Assembly (NCBI GenBank): GCA_016699445.1
Contig: CP064976.1
Location: 682,001 to 746,000, forward strand
Length of the DNA: 64,000 nucleotides
Direction of reading: 5' to 3'
DNA from: Deltaproteobacteria bacterium
GTDB lineage: Bacteria; UBA10199; JACPAL01; GCA-016699445
Shown: positions 1-8,072 of the stretch, in pieces
How positions within the stretch are numbered: the stretch's first letter is position 1
Layout: each line of letters starts with the position of its first letter
Made by a program: the position numbers and the translations under genes
Notes under the pieces: model-generated
The model's database searches: none
Seen by the model: the letters and a program-made list of their open reading frames with translations, nothing else
Told to the model about the DNA's origin: nothing

Positions 1-135
1 AAACGTCATCACTTCATTTTTAGGAATACGAAAAATACCTTCGAGGGGCATGCAGTATTCACAACGAATATTACACAAGTCGGTGAGAGAGAGGCGCAGA
101 TATTCAATTTTTCTAGCGCAACTATCGAGCAACAT
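1..135 (-). CDS. moaA: GTP 3',8-cyclase MoaA, N-terminal fragment
   Basis: First step of molybdenum cofactor synthesis: a radical-SAM enzyme that rearranges GTP to 3',8-cyclo-dihydro-GTP. Only the first 45 codons lie in the window; the rest runs off the left edge. Visible are the start MLLDSCARK, the segment [21 protein letters not shown] with the radical-SAM CX3CX2C cluster, and the following [12 protein letters not shown], all typical of MoaA. The ATG at 135 has a GGAGG about 7 bases upstream and overlaps the 3' end of the mobA reading frame by 14 bases, so it is probably translationally coupled to the moaD-moaE-mobA genes. Identification is firm despite the truncation. Confidence 0.93.
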   Translation of the reverse strand, partial: MLLDSCARKIEYLRLSLTDLCNIRCEYCMPLEGIFRIPKNEVMTF

Positions 136-337
136 CACATACCTCCTGCAAGGTTTGAGGATCATTAATATTTACACACGAATCAGGATCGATCTCGCAG
201 GTCATGACGCAGGAAATTTTTTCAAAAAGAGATTTCAGGGCTAAGTTGTTTTGATGAAGATGATCTTGGACGAGAGGTAAAATATTTTTTGAATAATAGC
301 CTAAAAGATATTCTTTTTTTTCACCGTGTGAACGCAA
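122..337 (-). pseudogene. mobA: C-terminal part of MobA, out of frame with the preceding moaE-mobA reading frame
   Basis: This 71-codon stretch is not an independent gene. GYYSKNILPLVQDHLHQNNL followed by [14 protein letters not shown] is the conserved C-terminal segment of MobA (molybdenum cofactor guanylyltransferase), the piece missing from the MoaE-MobA protein that stops at 321. The join lies near 325-338 and needs either one inserted base removed or two deleted bases restored; a GCGC-type dinucleotide loss is one possibility. There is no ATG and no ribosome site of its own; the nominal start is TTG. Either the gene is broken or the consensus is wrong here. Confidence 0.8.
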
Positions 338-1091
338 TCACGGCTTCTGATTTTTGAGAACGTTTTGATAAAATACTTTTGATCTCTTCAGAAGTCACCA
401 AAGGCATGTCACAAGCCACCACAAAGCTCGATCCACACTCTCTCAGCGCCACCTCTATTCCACCTAAAGGCCCTTGATGAGGGATTGCATCTTTCAACAT
501 CTCAACGCCTAAATGCTGGTAGACTTCGGGTGTATTGGTCACAATCACCACACGATCAAAGACTGACTGCATGGTGTGCAACACTTCTTCAATGAATGTA
601 TGCTGTTTCCAAGGGACTAAAGCTTTATTGGTTCCAAATCGTGAAGACTTCCCTCCGGCTAAAATCACACCTGTAATGTCAGCGAGCACTGGAGACGATG
701 TCGTGTGAGCACAACATTCTTGAGCGCCTTCTCCCATTTTCCAAATAGGCACCTCATGTTTGAGGGTATCAATAATATATTCACACGCTTCAAAAGCTTC
801 TTTACGATGAGCACACGCAACAGCGACCACCACAGCTTCCTCACCCACAGGGACCCAACCTATCCGATGCACCACAGAAGCTTCTATCACAGGCCAGCGT
901 CGTTTCGCTTCTTCCACAATCTTTTTTATTTCGCTTAAAGCCATCGTTTCATAGCAATCATATCGTAGGCCCAAAATCCCCTGATCATCACGAATCGTTC
1001 CCACAAAATGCACATGACCACCAGCTTTGACATTGTGGAGAGATTGGAGAATTTTCCAGGTTTCAATTTTATCTTGAGTCAAGGCTATCAT
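321..1091 (-). CDS. MoaE-MobA fusion: molybdopterin synthase large subunit joined to Mo-cofactor guanylyltransferase (frame broken near its end)
   Basis: Residues 1 to about 130 match MoaE, the large subunit of molybdopterin synthase, which receives sulfur from MoaD: GGHVHFVGTIRD, YETMALSEI, HRIGWVPVGE and the lysine-containing VPIWKMGE are visible. Residues from about 138 on are MobA, which attaches GMP: VILAGGKSSRFGTNKALVPW is the nucleotide-binding loop and VVACDMPLV the metal-binding region. I prefer the ATG at 1091, two bases after the moaD stop with GGAGG just upstream; the GTG at 1103 lies within that ribosome site. The frame stops at 321 before the MobA C-terminus, which continues in another frame down to 122. 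It sits between moaD and moaA in one operon. Confidence 0.85.
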   Translation of the reverse strand: MIALTQDKIETWKILQSLHNVKAGGHVHFVGTIRDDQGILGLRYDCYETMALSEIKKIVEEAKRRWPVIEASVVHRIGWVPVGEEAVVVAVACAHRKEAFEACEYIIDTLKHEVPIWKMGEGAQECCAHTTSSPVLADITGVILAGGKSSRFGTNKALVPWKQHTFIEEVLHTMQSVFDRVVIVTNTPEVYQHLGVEMLKDAIPHQGPLGGIEVALRECGSSFVVACDMPLVTSEEIKSILSKRSQKSEAVIAFTR

Positions 1092-1092
1092 C

Positions 1093-1329
1093 CTAACCTC
1101 CACTCACTGGTGGGATAAAAGCGATTTCGCGACAGTCCTTTACTAACGTGTCGCCAGAGACATATTCGCAATCAACCGCGTATCGGACAAATTTTAGATA
1201 AGATACATCCAGCTGTTTTTTTCCCAATTGTTCTAAAAAAATATCCTGCACCCTTTTGGGTTCATTGAGATCAATCTCAACAGGACTGGGAAAATATTTT
1301 TTTAAAATCGAAAAAAAGTAGAGTGTCAT
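1093..1329 (-). CDS. moaD: molybdopterin synthase small (sulfur carrier) subunit MoaD
   Basis: A 78-residue ubiquitin-fold protein ending in the diagnostic Gly-Gly (PPVSGG). That terminus is thiocarboxylated and delivers sulfur to MoaE to make the dithiolene of molybdopterin. The N-terminal strand LYFFSILKKYFPSPVEI and the region REIAFIPPVSGG match the family. The start ATG overlaps the stop of a 27-codon leader ORF (TCATGA), and the stop lies two bases before the moaE start, so it is the first conserved gene of a moaD-moaE/mobA-moaA operon. Confidence 0.88.
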   Translation of the reverse strand: MTLYFFSILKKYFPSPVEIDLNEPKRVQDIFLEQLGKKQLDVSYLKFVRYAVDCEYVSGDTLVKDCREIAFIPPVSGG

Positions 1330-1409
1330 GATTCACTCCATAAATCTGACCAGCAATCTGAGGCGGGATAAATTTTAGAGGTATTAAGAGACTGATCTAT
1401 AGATAGCAT
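1326..1409 (-). CDS. 27-residue leader peptide or small protein ahead of moaD
   Basis: A short reading frame with a good ribosome site (AGGAG, six bases upstream of the ATG at 1409). The peptide starts MLSIDQSLNTSKIYPASDC and continues WSDLWSES. Its stop codon overlaps the moaD ATG (ATGA), the arrangement expected of a coupled gene. I do not recognise the sequence; Cys19 and two Trp are its notable residues. It could be a regulatory leader peptide or a small protein. The start codon and ribosome site lie inside a perfect 7-bp inverted repeat, which suggests control of initiation. Real translation is unproven. Confidence 0.5.
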   Translation of the reverse strand: MLSIDQSLNTSKIYPASDCWSDLWSES

Positions 1410-1502
1410 AGCTATCTCCTTTTCAATTCATCTGCGTTTCACGCAGAATCGGAAGATGAAACCGTTTCCAGTCTCACCCCGTCCTCAAGACCCTATTTCA
1501 TC
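1401..1502 (-). promoter_or_regulatory. possible structured 5' leader of the moa operon
   Basis: In transcript orientation the leader contains several stems. GATGAAA...TTTCATC (1496-1502 with 1455-1461) encloses about 35 bases. A GAAA-tetraloop hairpin (1458-1475) shares bases with that stem, so the two are mutually exclusive. A 7-bp hairpin TCTGCGT-GAA-ACGCAGA lies at 1431-1447, and an inverted repeat AGATAGC-TAT-GCTATCT at 1401-1417 covers the ribosome site and start of the leader ORF. Alternative pairing just before a Mo-cofactor operon resembles a riboswitch layout, but I cannot match it to the Moco RNA consensus by eye. Confidence 0.35.
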
Positions 1503-1548
1503 CTTATTTCTAAAGGTTGAAACTTAGGTTTTGAAGATTTGGAGTTGA

Positions 1549-1737
1549 TTAAATATCTTTCAATTCTTTCTTCACAACGGATTCCACTTCTTGTACTGAC
1601 TTCATGCCTCGCTTAAAATTTTTAATACCTTCCGCGAGATTTTTTCCCAAATCAGGAAGCCGCTTGGGTCCGAAAACCAAAAGAACTAAACCCACGATGA
1701 TCATTAATTCCCAAGGGCCTAATCCACCAATTCTCAT
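1549..1737 (-). CDS. tatA: Sec-independent protein translocase TatA/B family
   Basis: A 62-residue protein with one N-terminal membrane helix (MIIVGLVLLVF), the FGPKRLPDLGKNLAEG amphipathic hinge/helix and a charged tail: the TatA/TatE pattern. It forms the pore that exports folded, cofactor-loaded proteins with twin-arginine signals; ActB and the Fe-S protein at 42758-43783 in this window carry such signals. I chose the ATG at 1737, preceded by AGGAAAGGA, over the upstream ATG at 1797, which would add 20 non-conserved residues overlapping the hemerythrin gene. It lies between the hemerythrin and moa genes on the same strand. TatC is not in the window. Confidence 0.85.
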   Translation of the reverse strand: MRIGGLGPWELMIIVGLVLLVFGPKRLPDLGKNLAEGIKNFKRGMKSVQEVESVVKKELKDI

Positions 1738-1768
1738 AATGACGTCCTTTCCTAAACGACCACCTGCC

Positions 1769-2284
1769 TTAGGCAGACACGCCACAGCAGCACCCATGAG
1801 ATGCTGCTGGCATCGTGTTAATTTTTTCCAAAATAGCGGCTTTCTCTTCTGCGGATGTCAGACGATCAATCGCTGGGTACAAGGCATGTTCTTCTTTCAT
1901 ATTATGCATTTTAAGAATGTGAAGAAGGGATGTTTCGTTATCTTGCACGGCAGCAACATCGCCACTTTGAAGATATTCTGAGATATTATGAAGGTGTGTC
2001 TTAATTTGCTTATGTTCAAAACGCATCACTGCCGTAGGACCTGAATCCACCATCCCTGTCTTGGATTCAAAAGCAGGGAATAAAATCTCTTCTTCCCATA
2101 CGATATGCCTCAAGAGACCTTTTTTAAATTCTTCAAAATTATTTTTTGCCAGATCCAGATCTTCTTTTTTATTTTTTTGAAATGAGATGAATATCTCATC
2201 TAATCTCAAATGATCTTTTTGAAAAAATTGACTAATGACAGGATCAATACCGTCTCCTGCTGATAATGGAGTGCCACAGCTCAT
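1769..2284 (-). CDS. hemerythrin-like HHE domain protein with Cys-rich tail
   Basis: A 171-residue protein from the ATG at 2284, which overlaps the stop of the upstream hemerythrin gene (ATGA). Four-helix hemerythrin residues are visible: FQKDHLRLDEIF, RHIVWEEEILFPAFE, MRFEHKQIKTHL and HNMKEEHALYPAID, i.e. the H / HxxxE / H / HxxxxH-type di-iron ligands. Such proteins bind O2 or NO or help repair iron centres; the exact role is not clear. The C-terminus ends in GCCCGVSA, three consecutive cysteines, which may bind metal. It is probably coregulated with the upstream hemerythrin from a promoter with a TGATATTTGTCA box. Confidence 0.8.
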   Translation of the reverse strand: MSCGTPLSAGDGIDPVISQFFQKDHLRLDEIFISFQKNKKEDLDLAKNNFEEFKKGLLRHIVWEEEILFPAFESKTGMVDSGPTAVMRFEHKQIKTHLHNISEYLQSGDVAAVQDNETSLLHILKMHNMKEEHALYPAIDRLTSAEEKAAILEKINTMPAASHGCCCGVSA

Positions 2285-2952
2285 GAAAGCCTCCCTATTT
2301 TTGAAACGATATTTTCCCAATCCTGCGCACTCAAAAGCTGTTGAGCGAGCGGAAAAACCGTCGTGTTTTCTTTATAAATATGTAGCTTCATCACTTCGAC
2401 AATTTCCTGACCTTGATGAAAAGCGTGTTCAAAGAGAAGGTTGCGCGCTTCGTCATCACGGATACGAGCGGCTAAACCCAAAAGATTAAAAACCAGATTA
2501 GTCATGACACTGACGCGTTCATGATCCGATTCCATAATATCCACAGGTGTCATCAGATGAGGGCCTGGACTATGCTCTCCACTTTCCAGTAATTTTTCCT
2601 GAAGACACGGGAAGAGAGCTTTTTCTTCTTTGCGTGTGTGTAAGATGAGATCGTCATCCATGTATTGAAAAAACTTCTTAAACGCCGCACTGATTTCGGA
2701 ATCAAACTTCCAGCCTTTTTCTTTAAAAGAAACCAGAGCCTGATCAAAAACATTCAGAACTTTTTCAAAATCATTGTGATCATCGATCAAGTCTTTCAAC
2801 GTCTGCACCATCTGATCATAAGGGACTTGAATTGTGGGAGCTGTATAAAGAGGCGGAGGATCCATGGGAGATGGATAGTCCTCAATCTCCTTATTCACAT
2901 AACGTTTTAAAGGATCATCTTTACTAGCAGGATAAACGGGCAGATCTTTCAT
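2281..2952 (-). CDS. hemerythrin-like HHE domain protein
   Basis: About 223 residues with hemerythrin ligands in order: LIDDHNDFEKVL, LILHTRKEEKALFPCL, IMESDHERVSVM and VMKLHIYKENTTVFPLAQ. The N-terminal about 50 residues are a Pro-rich extension. The ATG at 2952 is taken; a TTG at 2970 would add six residues, and neither has a strong ribosome site. It is the first gene of a two-hemerythrin unit that continues toward tatA and moa. A TGATATTTGTCA operator-like element is centred about 64 bases upstream, as also seen before the nar operon and porin, so anaerobic or nitrogen-oxide control is likely. Confidence 0.8.
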   Translation of the reverse strand: MKDLPVYPASKDDPLKRYVNKEIEDYPSPMDPPPLYTAPTIQVPYDQMVQTLKDLIDDHNDFEKVLNVFDQALVSFKEKGWKFDSEISAAFKKFFQYMDDDLILHTRKEEKALFPCLQEKLLESGEHSPGPHLMTPVDIMESDHERVSVMTNLVFNLLGLAARIRDDEARNLLFEHAFHQGQEIVEVMKLHIYKENTTVFPLAQQLLSAQDWENIVSKIGRLS

Positions 2953-3009
2953 GACCTGTAGAATAGACAATTGTTTCTTGAGACCGATGACACGAAACAG
3001 GTTTTGAGT

Positions 3010-3021
3010 TGATATTTGTCA
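3010..3021. promoter_or_regulatory. FNR/DNR-like operator TGATATTTGTCA upstream of the hemerythrin genes
   Basis: TTGATATTTGTCAA is a near-perfect dyad of the FNR/DNR type (TTGAT-N4-GTCAA). The same 12-base core occurs at 21489-21500 (nar operon) and 23704-23715 (porin). It sits in the 66-base gap between the ATPase stop and the hemerythrin start. Confidence 0.65.
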
Positions 3022-3036
3022 ACAAGCAGGGAGAGA

Positions 3037-4335
3037 CTACTCAATCAACCCAAGATGTTGTGTCCCATAGAGTGGCAAGTTGATAAAATCATCCTTCAAA
3101 AAATAATTTTGAGATGAAATTCTGATCCTGTATTTTGGAGAATATTTATCGGAATAGGTTTTAAGACTCTTGAGCTTTCCGGATTGACCCGATTTTACTT
3201 CGATAGGAAAAATCAAAGAATTCCTCTCTACAAGATAATCAATTTCGGCTTCATGCTGACTTCTCCAATAGAACAGTTTTTTTGAAAAACAGAGGAGCTC
3301 CTGACCCACAAACGATTCAGCAAATGCACCTTTGAATGTCTTAAATAGATCTGTTTCCTGAAATAATATCTGAGGATTTATCTGACTCAAAGCCCCCAGA
3401 AGGCCAACATCTAACAAAATGAGTTTAAAAAAACCTTCCTCTTCAAAGTGCGCCAAAGGAAACTCTGGCCTTTTAACCAACTGAACTTTGTGACAGAGCT
3501 TCGCATTGATAAGCCAGTTGATCGCTTCTTCATATTCCTTAGACCTTCCCCCTTTCTTGATCTCAGTAAACATGAATTTTTTCTGTTCCCTTGCCAACTG
3601 CTTGGGAATACTGTCCCACACTTGCTGAATCTTGATGGCTGTAGTTTTTCCTGCATGCTTACTGAAGTCATTTGAATAGGTCTCTAGTAAATCAAGCTGA
3701 AGCTCCCTTGAACGACTTATATCTCTTTTTTCTACATAATCTTTTACAGCCTCCGGCATACCCCCTATGCAAAAATACAATTTTAAATAATCCAAACACT
3801 TTTGATGAATATTTTCAGAAAGCGGCTCAATGATTTTTAATTCAGACAAAAAGGAAACAAGCGTCTCCTCGCCCAATGCCAGTAAAAATTCGTTAAAATT
3901 TAACGGATAAAGATCTAAAAAATGGATCTTCCCGACAGGAAATGAACTTCCTCCAACCTTTAATCCAAGAAGAGATCCCGCGCTTGCCACAAAGTAATCA
4001 CGGCCATCTTCACAAAAATATTTAAGACTGGTAATCGCTTTCGGACATTGCTGTATTTCGTCGAAGATAATGAGGGTATTTTGAGGGTCGATCTTTGTAT
4101 TAAATTCAACCTCAATTTCTTGAATAATTCTTTTTACTGAAAAATCCCTTTCAAATATCTGTCCCAAATTTGGTTGTCTTTCAAAATTCAGACGAATCGT
4201 TTGTAAAAATTCGCGCTTTCCAAAATCCTCTAAAAGATAGGTTTTCCCAACTTGCCTAGCACCTCGTAAAATAAGAGGTTTTCGTTCTTCAGCCTTTTTC
4301 CACAAGATAATGTCGTCATAAAGACGTCTTTGCAT
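3037..4335 (-). CDS. AAA-family ATPase with DUF4143 domain
   Basis: A 432-residue protein with Walker A GARQVGKT near residue 25, Walker B TLIIFDEIQ near 88, and a C-terminal DUF4143-like region including the nuclease-fold-like motif EIDYLVERNSLIFPIEVKSG. This family (AAA_14 plus DUF4143) is common, scattered by horizontal transfer and of unclear function. It is not related to the respiratory genes on either side and has its own upstream palindrome at 4403-4423, so it is probably expressed separately. Family assignment is firm; biological role unknown. Confidence 0.8.
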   Translation of the reverse strand: MQRRLYDDIILWKKAEERKPLILRGARQVGKTYLLEDFGKREFLQTIRLNFERQPNLGQIFERDFSVKRIIQEIEVEFNTKIDPQNTLIIFDEIQQCPKAITSLKYFCEDGRDYFVASAGSLLGLKVGGSSFPVGKIHFLDLYPLNFNEFLLALGEETLVSFLSELKIIEPLSENIHQKCLDYLKLYFCIGGMPEAVKDYVEKRDISRSRELQLDLLETYSNDFSKHAGKTTAIKIQQVWDSIPKQLAREQKKFMFTEIKKGGRSKEYEEAINWLINAKLCHKVQLVKRPEFPLAHFEEEGFFKLILLDVGLLGALSQINPQILFQETDLFKTFKGAFAESFVGQELLCFSKKLFYWRSQHEAEIDYLVERNSLIFPIEVKSGQSGKLKSLKTYSDKYSPKYRIRISSQNYFLKDDFINLPLYGTQHLGLIE

Positions 4336-4379
4336 AAGAGTTATCCTCTGAATAATTGATCGTATTATACACTTTTTAA

Positions 4380-4423
4380 GACGAATAATAGTTAAAGTAA
4401 AACATTATTTCGGACGAATAATG
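4380..4423. promoter_or_regulatory. direct and inverted repeats upstream of the ATPase gene
   Basis: The decamer GACGAATAAT occurs twice (4380-4389 and 4413-4422), the second inside the inverted repeat CATTATT-N7-AATAATG (4403-4423). It lies 45-88 bases upstream of the ATPase start, in the 122-base gap after actF, so an operator for that gene is the likely reading. Confidence 0.35.
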
Positions 4424-4457
4424 GATATTAAAGGTTTTACTGATGCAAATGAAGACT

Positions 4458-5624
4458 TTATGAGAGGAAAGGGGCTTTTTGAGGTGTCAGTGGAGCGGCG
4501 CTCAGGGAGCGCATGAGGATTAAAGCGAAGAGGCCTCCATAACCCAAAGAAATTAAAATTTCTTCGACTCCAATCCAGCGCACTTGAGTGACATGAGAAA
4601 TGGAAGGCATCACCATCAAATACAGGTCCAGCCAATGACCCACCAAAAGCAGCAGGCACACACGTTTTAAAACCATGGCTTTTCTTTTTGAAGATCGTGG
4701 CATCAAAATTAAAAAAGGAACTAGCCAATTCATCACAAGATTTAAAACAAACAACCAACTCCACTCAGGATCCGTGCGTGTCACATAATAGACCGTCTCT
4801 TCAGGAATATTGCTATACCAAATCAGCATGTACTGACAAAACCAGATGTAGGCCCAAAATGTACTGAATGCGAAAACCAGTTTTCCCAAATCATGAAGAT
4901 GATTCTCATTTACAAAAGACAAATACCCTCTTTCTTTGAGCAGCACGACAGCCAATGTCATAAAAGCAATTCCATGCAGAAAGAGTCCTGAAAAAGTATA
5001 GAGACCAAAGATTGTACTAAACCAGTGAGGCTCCAAAGACTTGATCCAATCCACACTCGCTAACGAAAATGTCACCGCAAAGATCGGCAGAAAGATAGCT
5101 GAGTATTTGAGAAATTTAGAATGGCTCTGACTTCCCTGATCTTCTTCCAATGACGCTTTTCGAAAGAGTTTTGAAAAGAAAATCCACACACCTAAAAACA
5201 CTCCCATCCGCAACATGAAAAAAGGGATATTCAGATACGCAGATTTTTTCTGTAAAACGGCATCATAAACTACAGAGTTGTCCATAGAATTATAAAGCTG
5301 TGACCAGTGATAGAGTTCGTGCATGCCTAAAAAAAGAGTGAACATCAAACCAGCAGCAATCGGTAAAAAACTCATCATGGATTCCGGGATTCTTCTCAAC
5401 ACTGTCCACCAACCTGCATTGGCCACATACTGAATCGCCATAAACAAAAGTCCTGCTAAAGCCAGTGAGAGAAAATAAAAATTATTAATCAAGACATTGC
5501 CCCAAGCTCGATGACTGTCTTTGAAAAAAAGAACGAGCAGAGCCACCAAACCCACACCCACAAAAAAACGTGCCAGATTTAAGTCTTTGGATTTTGGGGA
5601 AAATATTTCAGAATTCTGTTTCAC
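4458..5624 (-). CDS. actF: alternative complex III membrane subunit ActF
   Basis: A 388-residue polytopic membrane protein, last gene of the act array. ActF is one of the two NrfD-related integral subunits of alternative complex III, which oxidises menaquinol/quinol and reduces a periplasmic carrier in place of cytochrome bc1. About ten hydrophobic helices alternate through the length, with a conserved-looking FLGMHELYHWSQLY segment near residue 100 and WLFVLNLVMNWLVPF further on. The start overlaps the actE stop by four bases. No in-frame problem seen. Confidence 0.85.
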   Translation of the reverse strand: MKQNSEIFSPKSKDLNLARFFVGVGLVALLVLFFKDSHRAWGNVLINNFYFLSLALAGLLFMAIQYVANAGWWTVLRRIPESMMSFLPIAAGLMFTLFLGMHELYHWSQLYNSMDNSVVYDAVLQKKSAYLNIPFFMLRMGVFLGVWIFFSKLFRKASLEEDQGSQSHSKFLKYSAIFLPIFAVTFSLASVDWIKSLEPHWFSTIFGLYTFSGLFLHGIAFMTLAVVLLKERGYLSFVNENHLHDLGKLVFAFSTFWAYIWFCQYMLIWYSNIPEETVYYVTRTDPEWSWLFVLNLVMNWLVPFLILMPRSSKRKAMVLKRVCLLLLVGHWLDLYLMVMPSISHVTQVRWIGVEEILISLGYGGLFALILMRSLSAAPLTPQKAPFLS

Positions 5625-6172
5625 TGAGCACCTCCACTTTTCTGCAAGGTCTGAACATACTGCACCAGTTTCCAGCGATCTTCTTGAGTAATTTGAGACG
5701 CATAAGAAGCCATCAATCCCGTCCCTTTTGTCACCACATGATAAATGCGACCAGCAGGATAATCTTTCACAGGCTGTACTTTAAAAGACGGTGGGCTTGG
5801 AAATTTTGGAATCAAAGGACCATCACCCTTCCCTTGTTCCCCATGACATACCAGACAGTAAGTCTCGAAAACCTTCTTGCCACGAGCTAGATTTTTTTCA
5901 TTGGTTTCAAGGGGGCTGACGACTTCACGACCAGCACGTGCCGCCTCTTCCGGAGTATTGCCATAATGATAGGGCATAAAGCCTCGCGGGATAGAACCCT
6001 CAGGTGGAAGCTGAAGAGTTTTATGGTCACTCGTGTTTGGATTATGTGAAAAAGCTTCGTACGGCACAGCATGAACCATATCTGGCATAAACTCATAGCC
6101 TGGCTCTTTGGGATTTCTCGTACATCCCATACTTAAGAAACAAAAAATAAAAATAAGATGTTTAAGTTTCAT
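5621..6172 (-). CDS. actE: alternative complex III monohaem cytochrome c subunit ActE (lipoprotein)
   Basis: A 183-residue periplasmic protein. The N-terminus [17 protein letters not shown] is a lipoprotein signal with the lipobox Cys at 17. A single c-haem site CLVCH lies near residue 107, followed by GEQGKGDGPLIPKF, and Met residues further on (GLMASYASQ) could be the axial ligand. The FMPDMVHAVPYEAF segment before the haem domain is typical of ActE. It donates electrons from complex III to downstream carriers. Overlaps actD and actF by four bases. Confidence 0.88.
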   Translation of the reverse strand: MKLKHLIFIFCFLSMGCTRNPKEPGYEFMPDMVHAVPYEAFSHNPNTSDHKTLQLPPEGSIPRGFMPYHYGNTPEEAARAGREVVSPLETNEKNLARGKKVFETYCLVCHGEQGKGDGPLIPKFPSPPSFKVQPVKDYPAGRIYHVVTKGTGLMASYASQITQEDRWKLVQYVQTLQKSGGAQ

Positions 6173-6714
6173 GTGATCACACTCTTTTCGGCAATATGAA
6201 CAGCACCCGATGCCACTAAAAGCCCGTGAGCTTTTTTCTCATTAAAGCTTCCATCGACTTTTTGCAGGGCAATGACAAAACGATCATCCGTAATGGCCGG
6301 ATCTAAAACCAAAGTTTCTTTTTTAGGAAACAAGCGACTTCTCACAAAAAAAGCAGCCACAGTGGTCAGCGCTCCAAATAAAATCGTGATTTCAAAAGAG
6401 ACGGGAATAAAAGCCAGTGTAGAATTATCCGGCTTGCCGCCAATATTGACATGCCAGTCAATCACATTCGTCCAAAATTGAAATGTCAGGGAGAGAATCA
6501 AACCTGTAAGACCTGCAATAAAGGTCACAATCCCCAAGCGTGAACGTTTTAATCCCATAGCGCCGTCTAGTGAATGGACCGCGTAAGGCGTATACACATC
6601 ATAGATGGCAAAGCCTGCAGCACGTAGTGTTTTGACAGCGGCAACCATCCGCTGCTCGTCATCATAGAGGCCCAACAAGAAATCTTTTACTCGGGCAAAA
6701 TTGTTATGACTCAT
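6169..6714 (-). CDS. actD: alternative complex III subunit ActD
   Basis: A 181-residue protein starting at the ATG at 6714 (AGGAGG six bases upstream), rather than at 6744. An N-terminal soluble region ([25 protein letters not shown]) precedes two membrane helices (near residues 55-80 and 95-120) and a cytoplasmic tail. This matches the DUF3341 family, i.e. ActD, which helps hold the membrane subunits together. It overlaps actC by 11 bases and actE by four, so it is translationally coupled. Confidence 0.85.
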   Translation of the reverse strand: MSHNNFARVKDFLLGLYDDEQRMVAAVKTLRAAGFAIYDVYTPYAVHSLDGAMGLKRSRLGIVTFIAGLTGLILSLTFQFWTNVIDWHVNIGGKPDNSTLAFIPVSFEITILFGALTTVAAFFVRSRLFPKKETLVLDPAITDDRFVIALQKVDGSFNEKKAHGLLVASGAVHIAEKSVIT

Positions 6715-8059
6715 GAGAATCCTCCTCTTTATGATGCCCCACAAGACTCTTCACTTCCCACATGGCTACAACGGGCAACACGCGAACAAATAAAAGAAAG
6801 CAGGTGAAAAAAAGTCCGAAAGTTCCAATGAAGGTTCCCACTTCCACAAAAGTAGGTTTGTACAGAGACCAACTCGATGGCAGAAAATCACGACTCAGAG
6901 ACGTCATGATGATAACAAATCTCTCAAACCACATACCAATATTGACAATGATGGAGAGGACAAAAAGCAGAGCCGGAGTTGTCCTCATTTTTTTAAACCA
7001 CAAAAATTGAGGTGTGATCACATTGCAAAAAACCATGATCGCATACGTCCAACCATAAGGACCGACGATACGATTTTTAAAAGCAAACTGTTCATAATAA
7101 TTACCACTGTACCAAGCGGTAAAAAGTTCAGTCATATACGCCAAGCCTACAATCGATCCTGTCACCAAGATGACTTTTGCAATGGCTTCCAAATGACCGA
7201 TCGTAATATATTTTTCCAAATGCATCACTTTGCGCGTGATCACCAAAAGTGTGGTCACCATCGCAAAACCGGAAAACACAGCCCCTACGACAAAGTACGG
7301 GGGGAAGATCGTCGTATGCCAACCTGGGATCACCGATGTCGCAAAATCCATACTGACAATCGTATGCACCGACACCACCAATGGTGTGGCCAGTCCTGCC
7401 AAAATGAGACACAAAGCTTCATAGCGAGACCATGTCCTATGCGAACCATCCCAACCCAAACTCAAAAAACCATAAATTGTTTTTTTAATTTTGCCAGTGG
7501 CACGATCACGCACCGTCGCTAAATCCGGAATCATTCCGATATACCAAAATACCAACGATACGGTAAAATAAGTGCTGATGGCAAAAACGTCCCACAAAAG
7601 TGGCGAGCGAAAGTTAACCCACAAAGAGCCTCGTGTATTGGGATATGGAAAAACCCAAAACGCCAGCCATGGGCGTCCCATATGAATCAATGGAAAAATC
7701 GCGGCACACATGACCGCAAAAATCGTCATCGCTTCTGCCGAACGATTAATCGACGTGCGCCATTTTTGTCGGAATAAAAGCAAAATAGCCGAGATCAAAG
7801 TACCGGCATGACCAATACCCACCCAAAAAACAAAGTTGGTAATATCAAAAGCCCAGCCAATTGTTTTGTTTAAACCCCAAGTACCGATACCAACTTTGAT
7901 CTGATAAGCCACAAGAGACACACCCAAAAGCAAAGCGGCGAGAGCCACTAAAAAACCTATCGTCCAAGCCACACCTGGTTTGGTATTGAGTGGACGATTG
8001 ATATCGTCTGTCAATTCTTTCAACGTCACATTTCCGTCAATTAAGGCTGGTCTCAACAT
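6704..8059 (-). CDS. actC: alternative complex III quinol-oxidising membrane subunit ActC (NrfD family)
   Basis: A 451-residue NrfD-type protein with about ten membrane helices. Recognisable are [37 protein letters not shown] and [19 protein letters not shown], as in ActC/PsrC-type quinol dehydrogenases. It would bind quinol at the periplasmic side next to the Fe-S domain of ActB. The short gap to actB and the overlap with actD show one operon. Confidence 0.9.
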   Translation of the reverse strand: MLRPALIDGNVTLKELTDDINRPLNTKPGVAWTIGFLVALAALLLGVSLVAYQIKVGIGTWGLNKTIGWAFDITNFVFWVGIGHAGTLISAILLLFRQKWRTSINRSAEAMTIFAVMCAAIFPLIHMGRPWLAFWVFPYPNTRGSLWVNFRSPLLWDVFAISTYFTVSLVFWYIGMIPDLATVRDRATGKIKKTIYGFLSLGWDGSHRTWSRYEALCLILAGLATPLVVSVHTIVSMDFATSVIPGWHTTIFPPYFVVGAVFSGFAMVTTLLVITRKVMHLEKYITIGHLEAIAKVILVTGSIVGLAYMTELFTAWYSGNYYEQFAFKNRIVGPYGWTYAIMVFCNVITPQFLWFKKMRTTPALLFVLSIIVNIGMWFERFVIIMTSLSRDFLPSSWSLYKPTFVEVGTFIGTFGLFFTCFLLFVRVLPVVAMWEVKSLVGHHKEEDSHES

Positions 8060-8072
8060 ACTATCCCTCTTT

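Noticed and set aside
1326..1502. Calling the moa leader a Moco riboswitch outright
   Set aside because: Position and alternative stems fit, but I could not align the conserved bases of the Moco RNA motif by eye, so it is reported only as a candidate structured leader.
1764..1776. CTGCCTTAGGCAG palindrome as a terminator or attachment site
   Set aside because: It overlaps the hemerythrin stop codon, lacks a T-run and has only a 6-bp stem; no support for either role.
7007..7522. 171-residue plus-strand frame opposite actC
   Set aside because: His/Arg-rich, no homology features, lies wholly across a well-conserved membrane subunit gene; a shadow frame.
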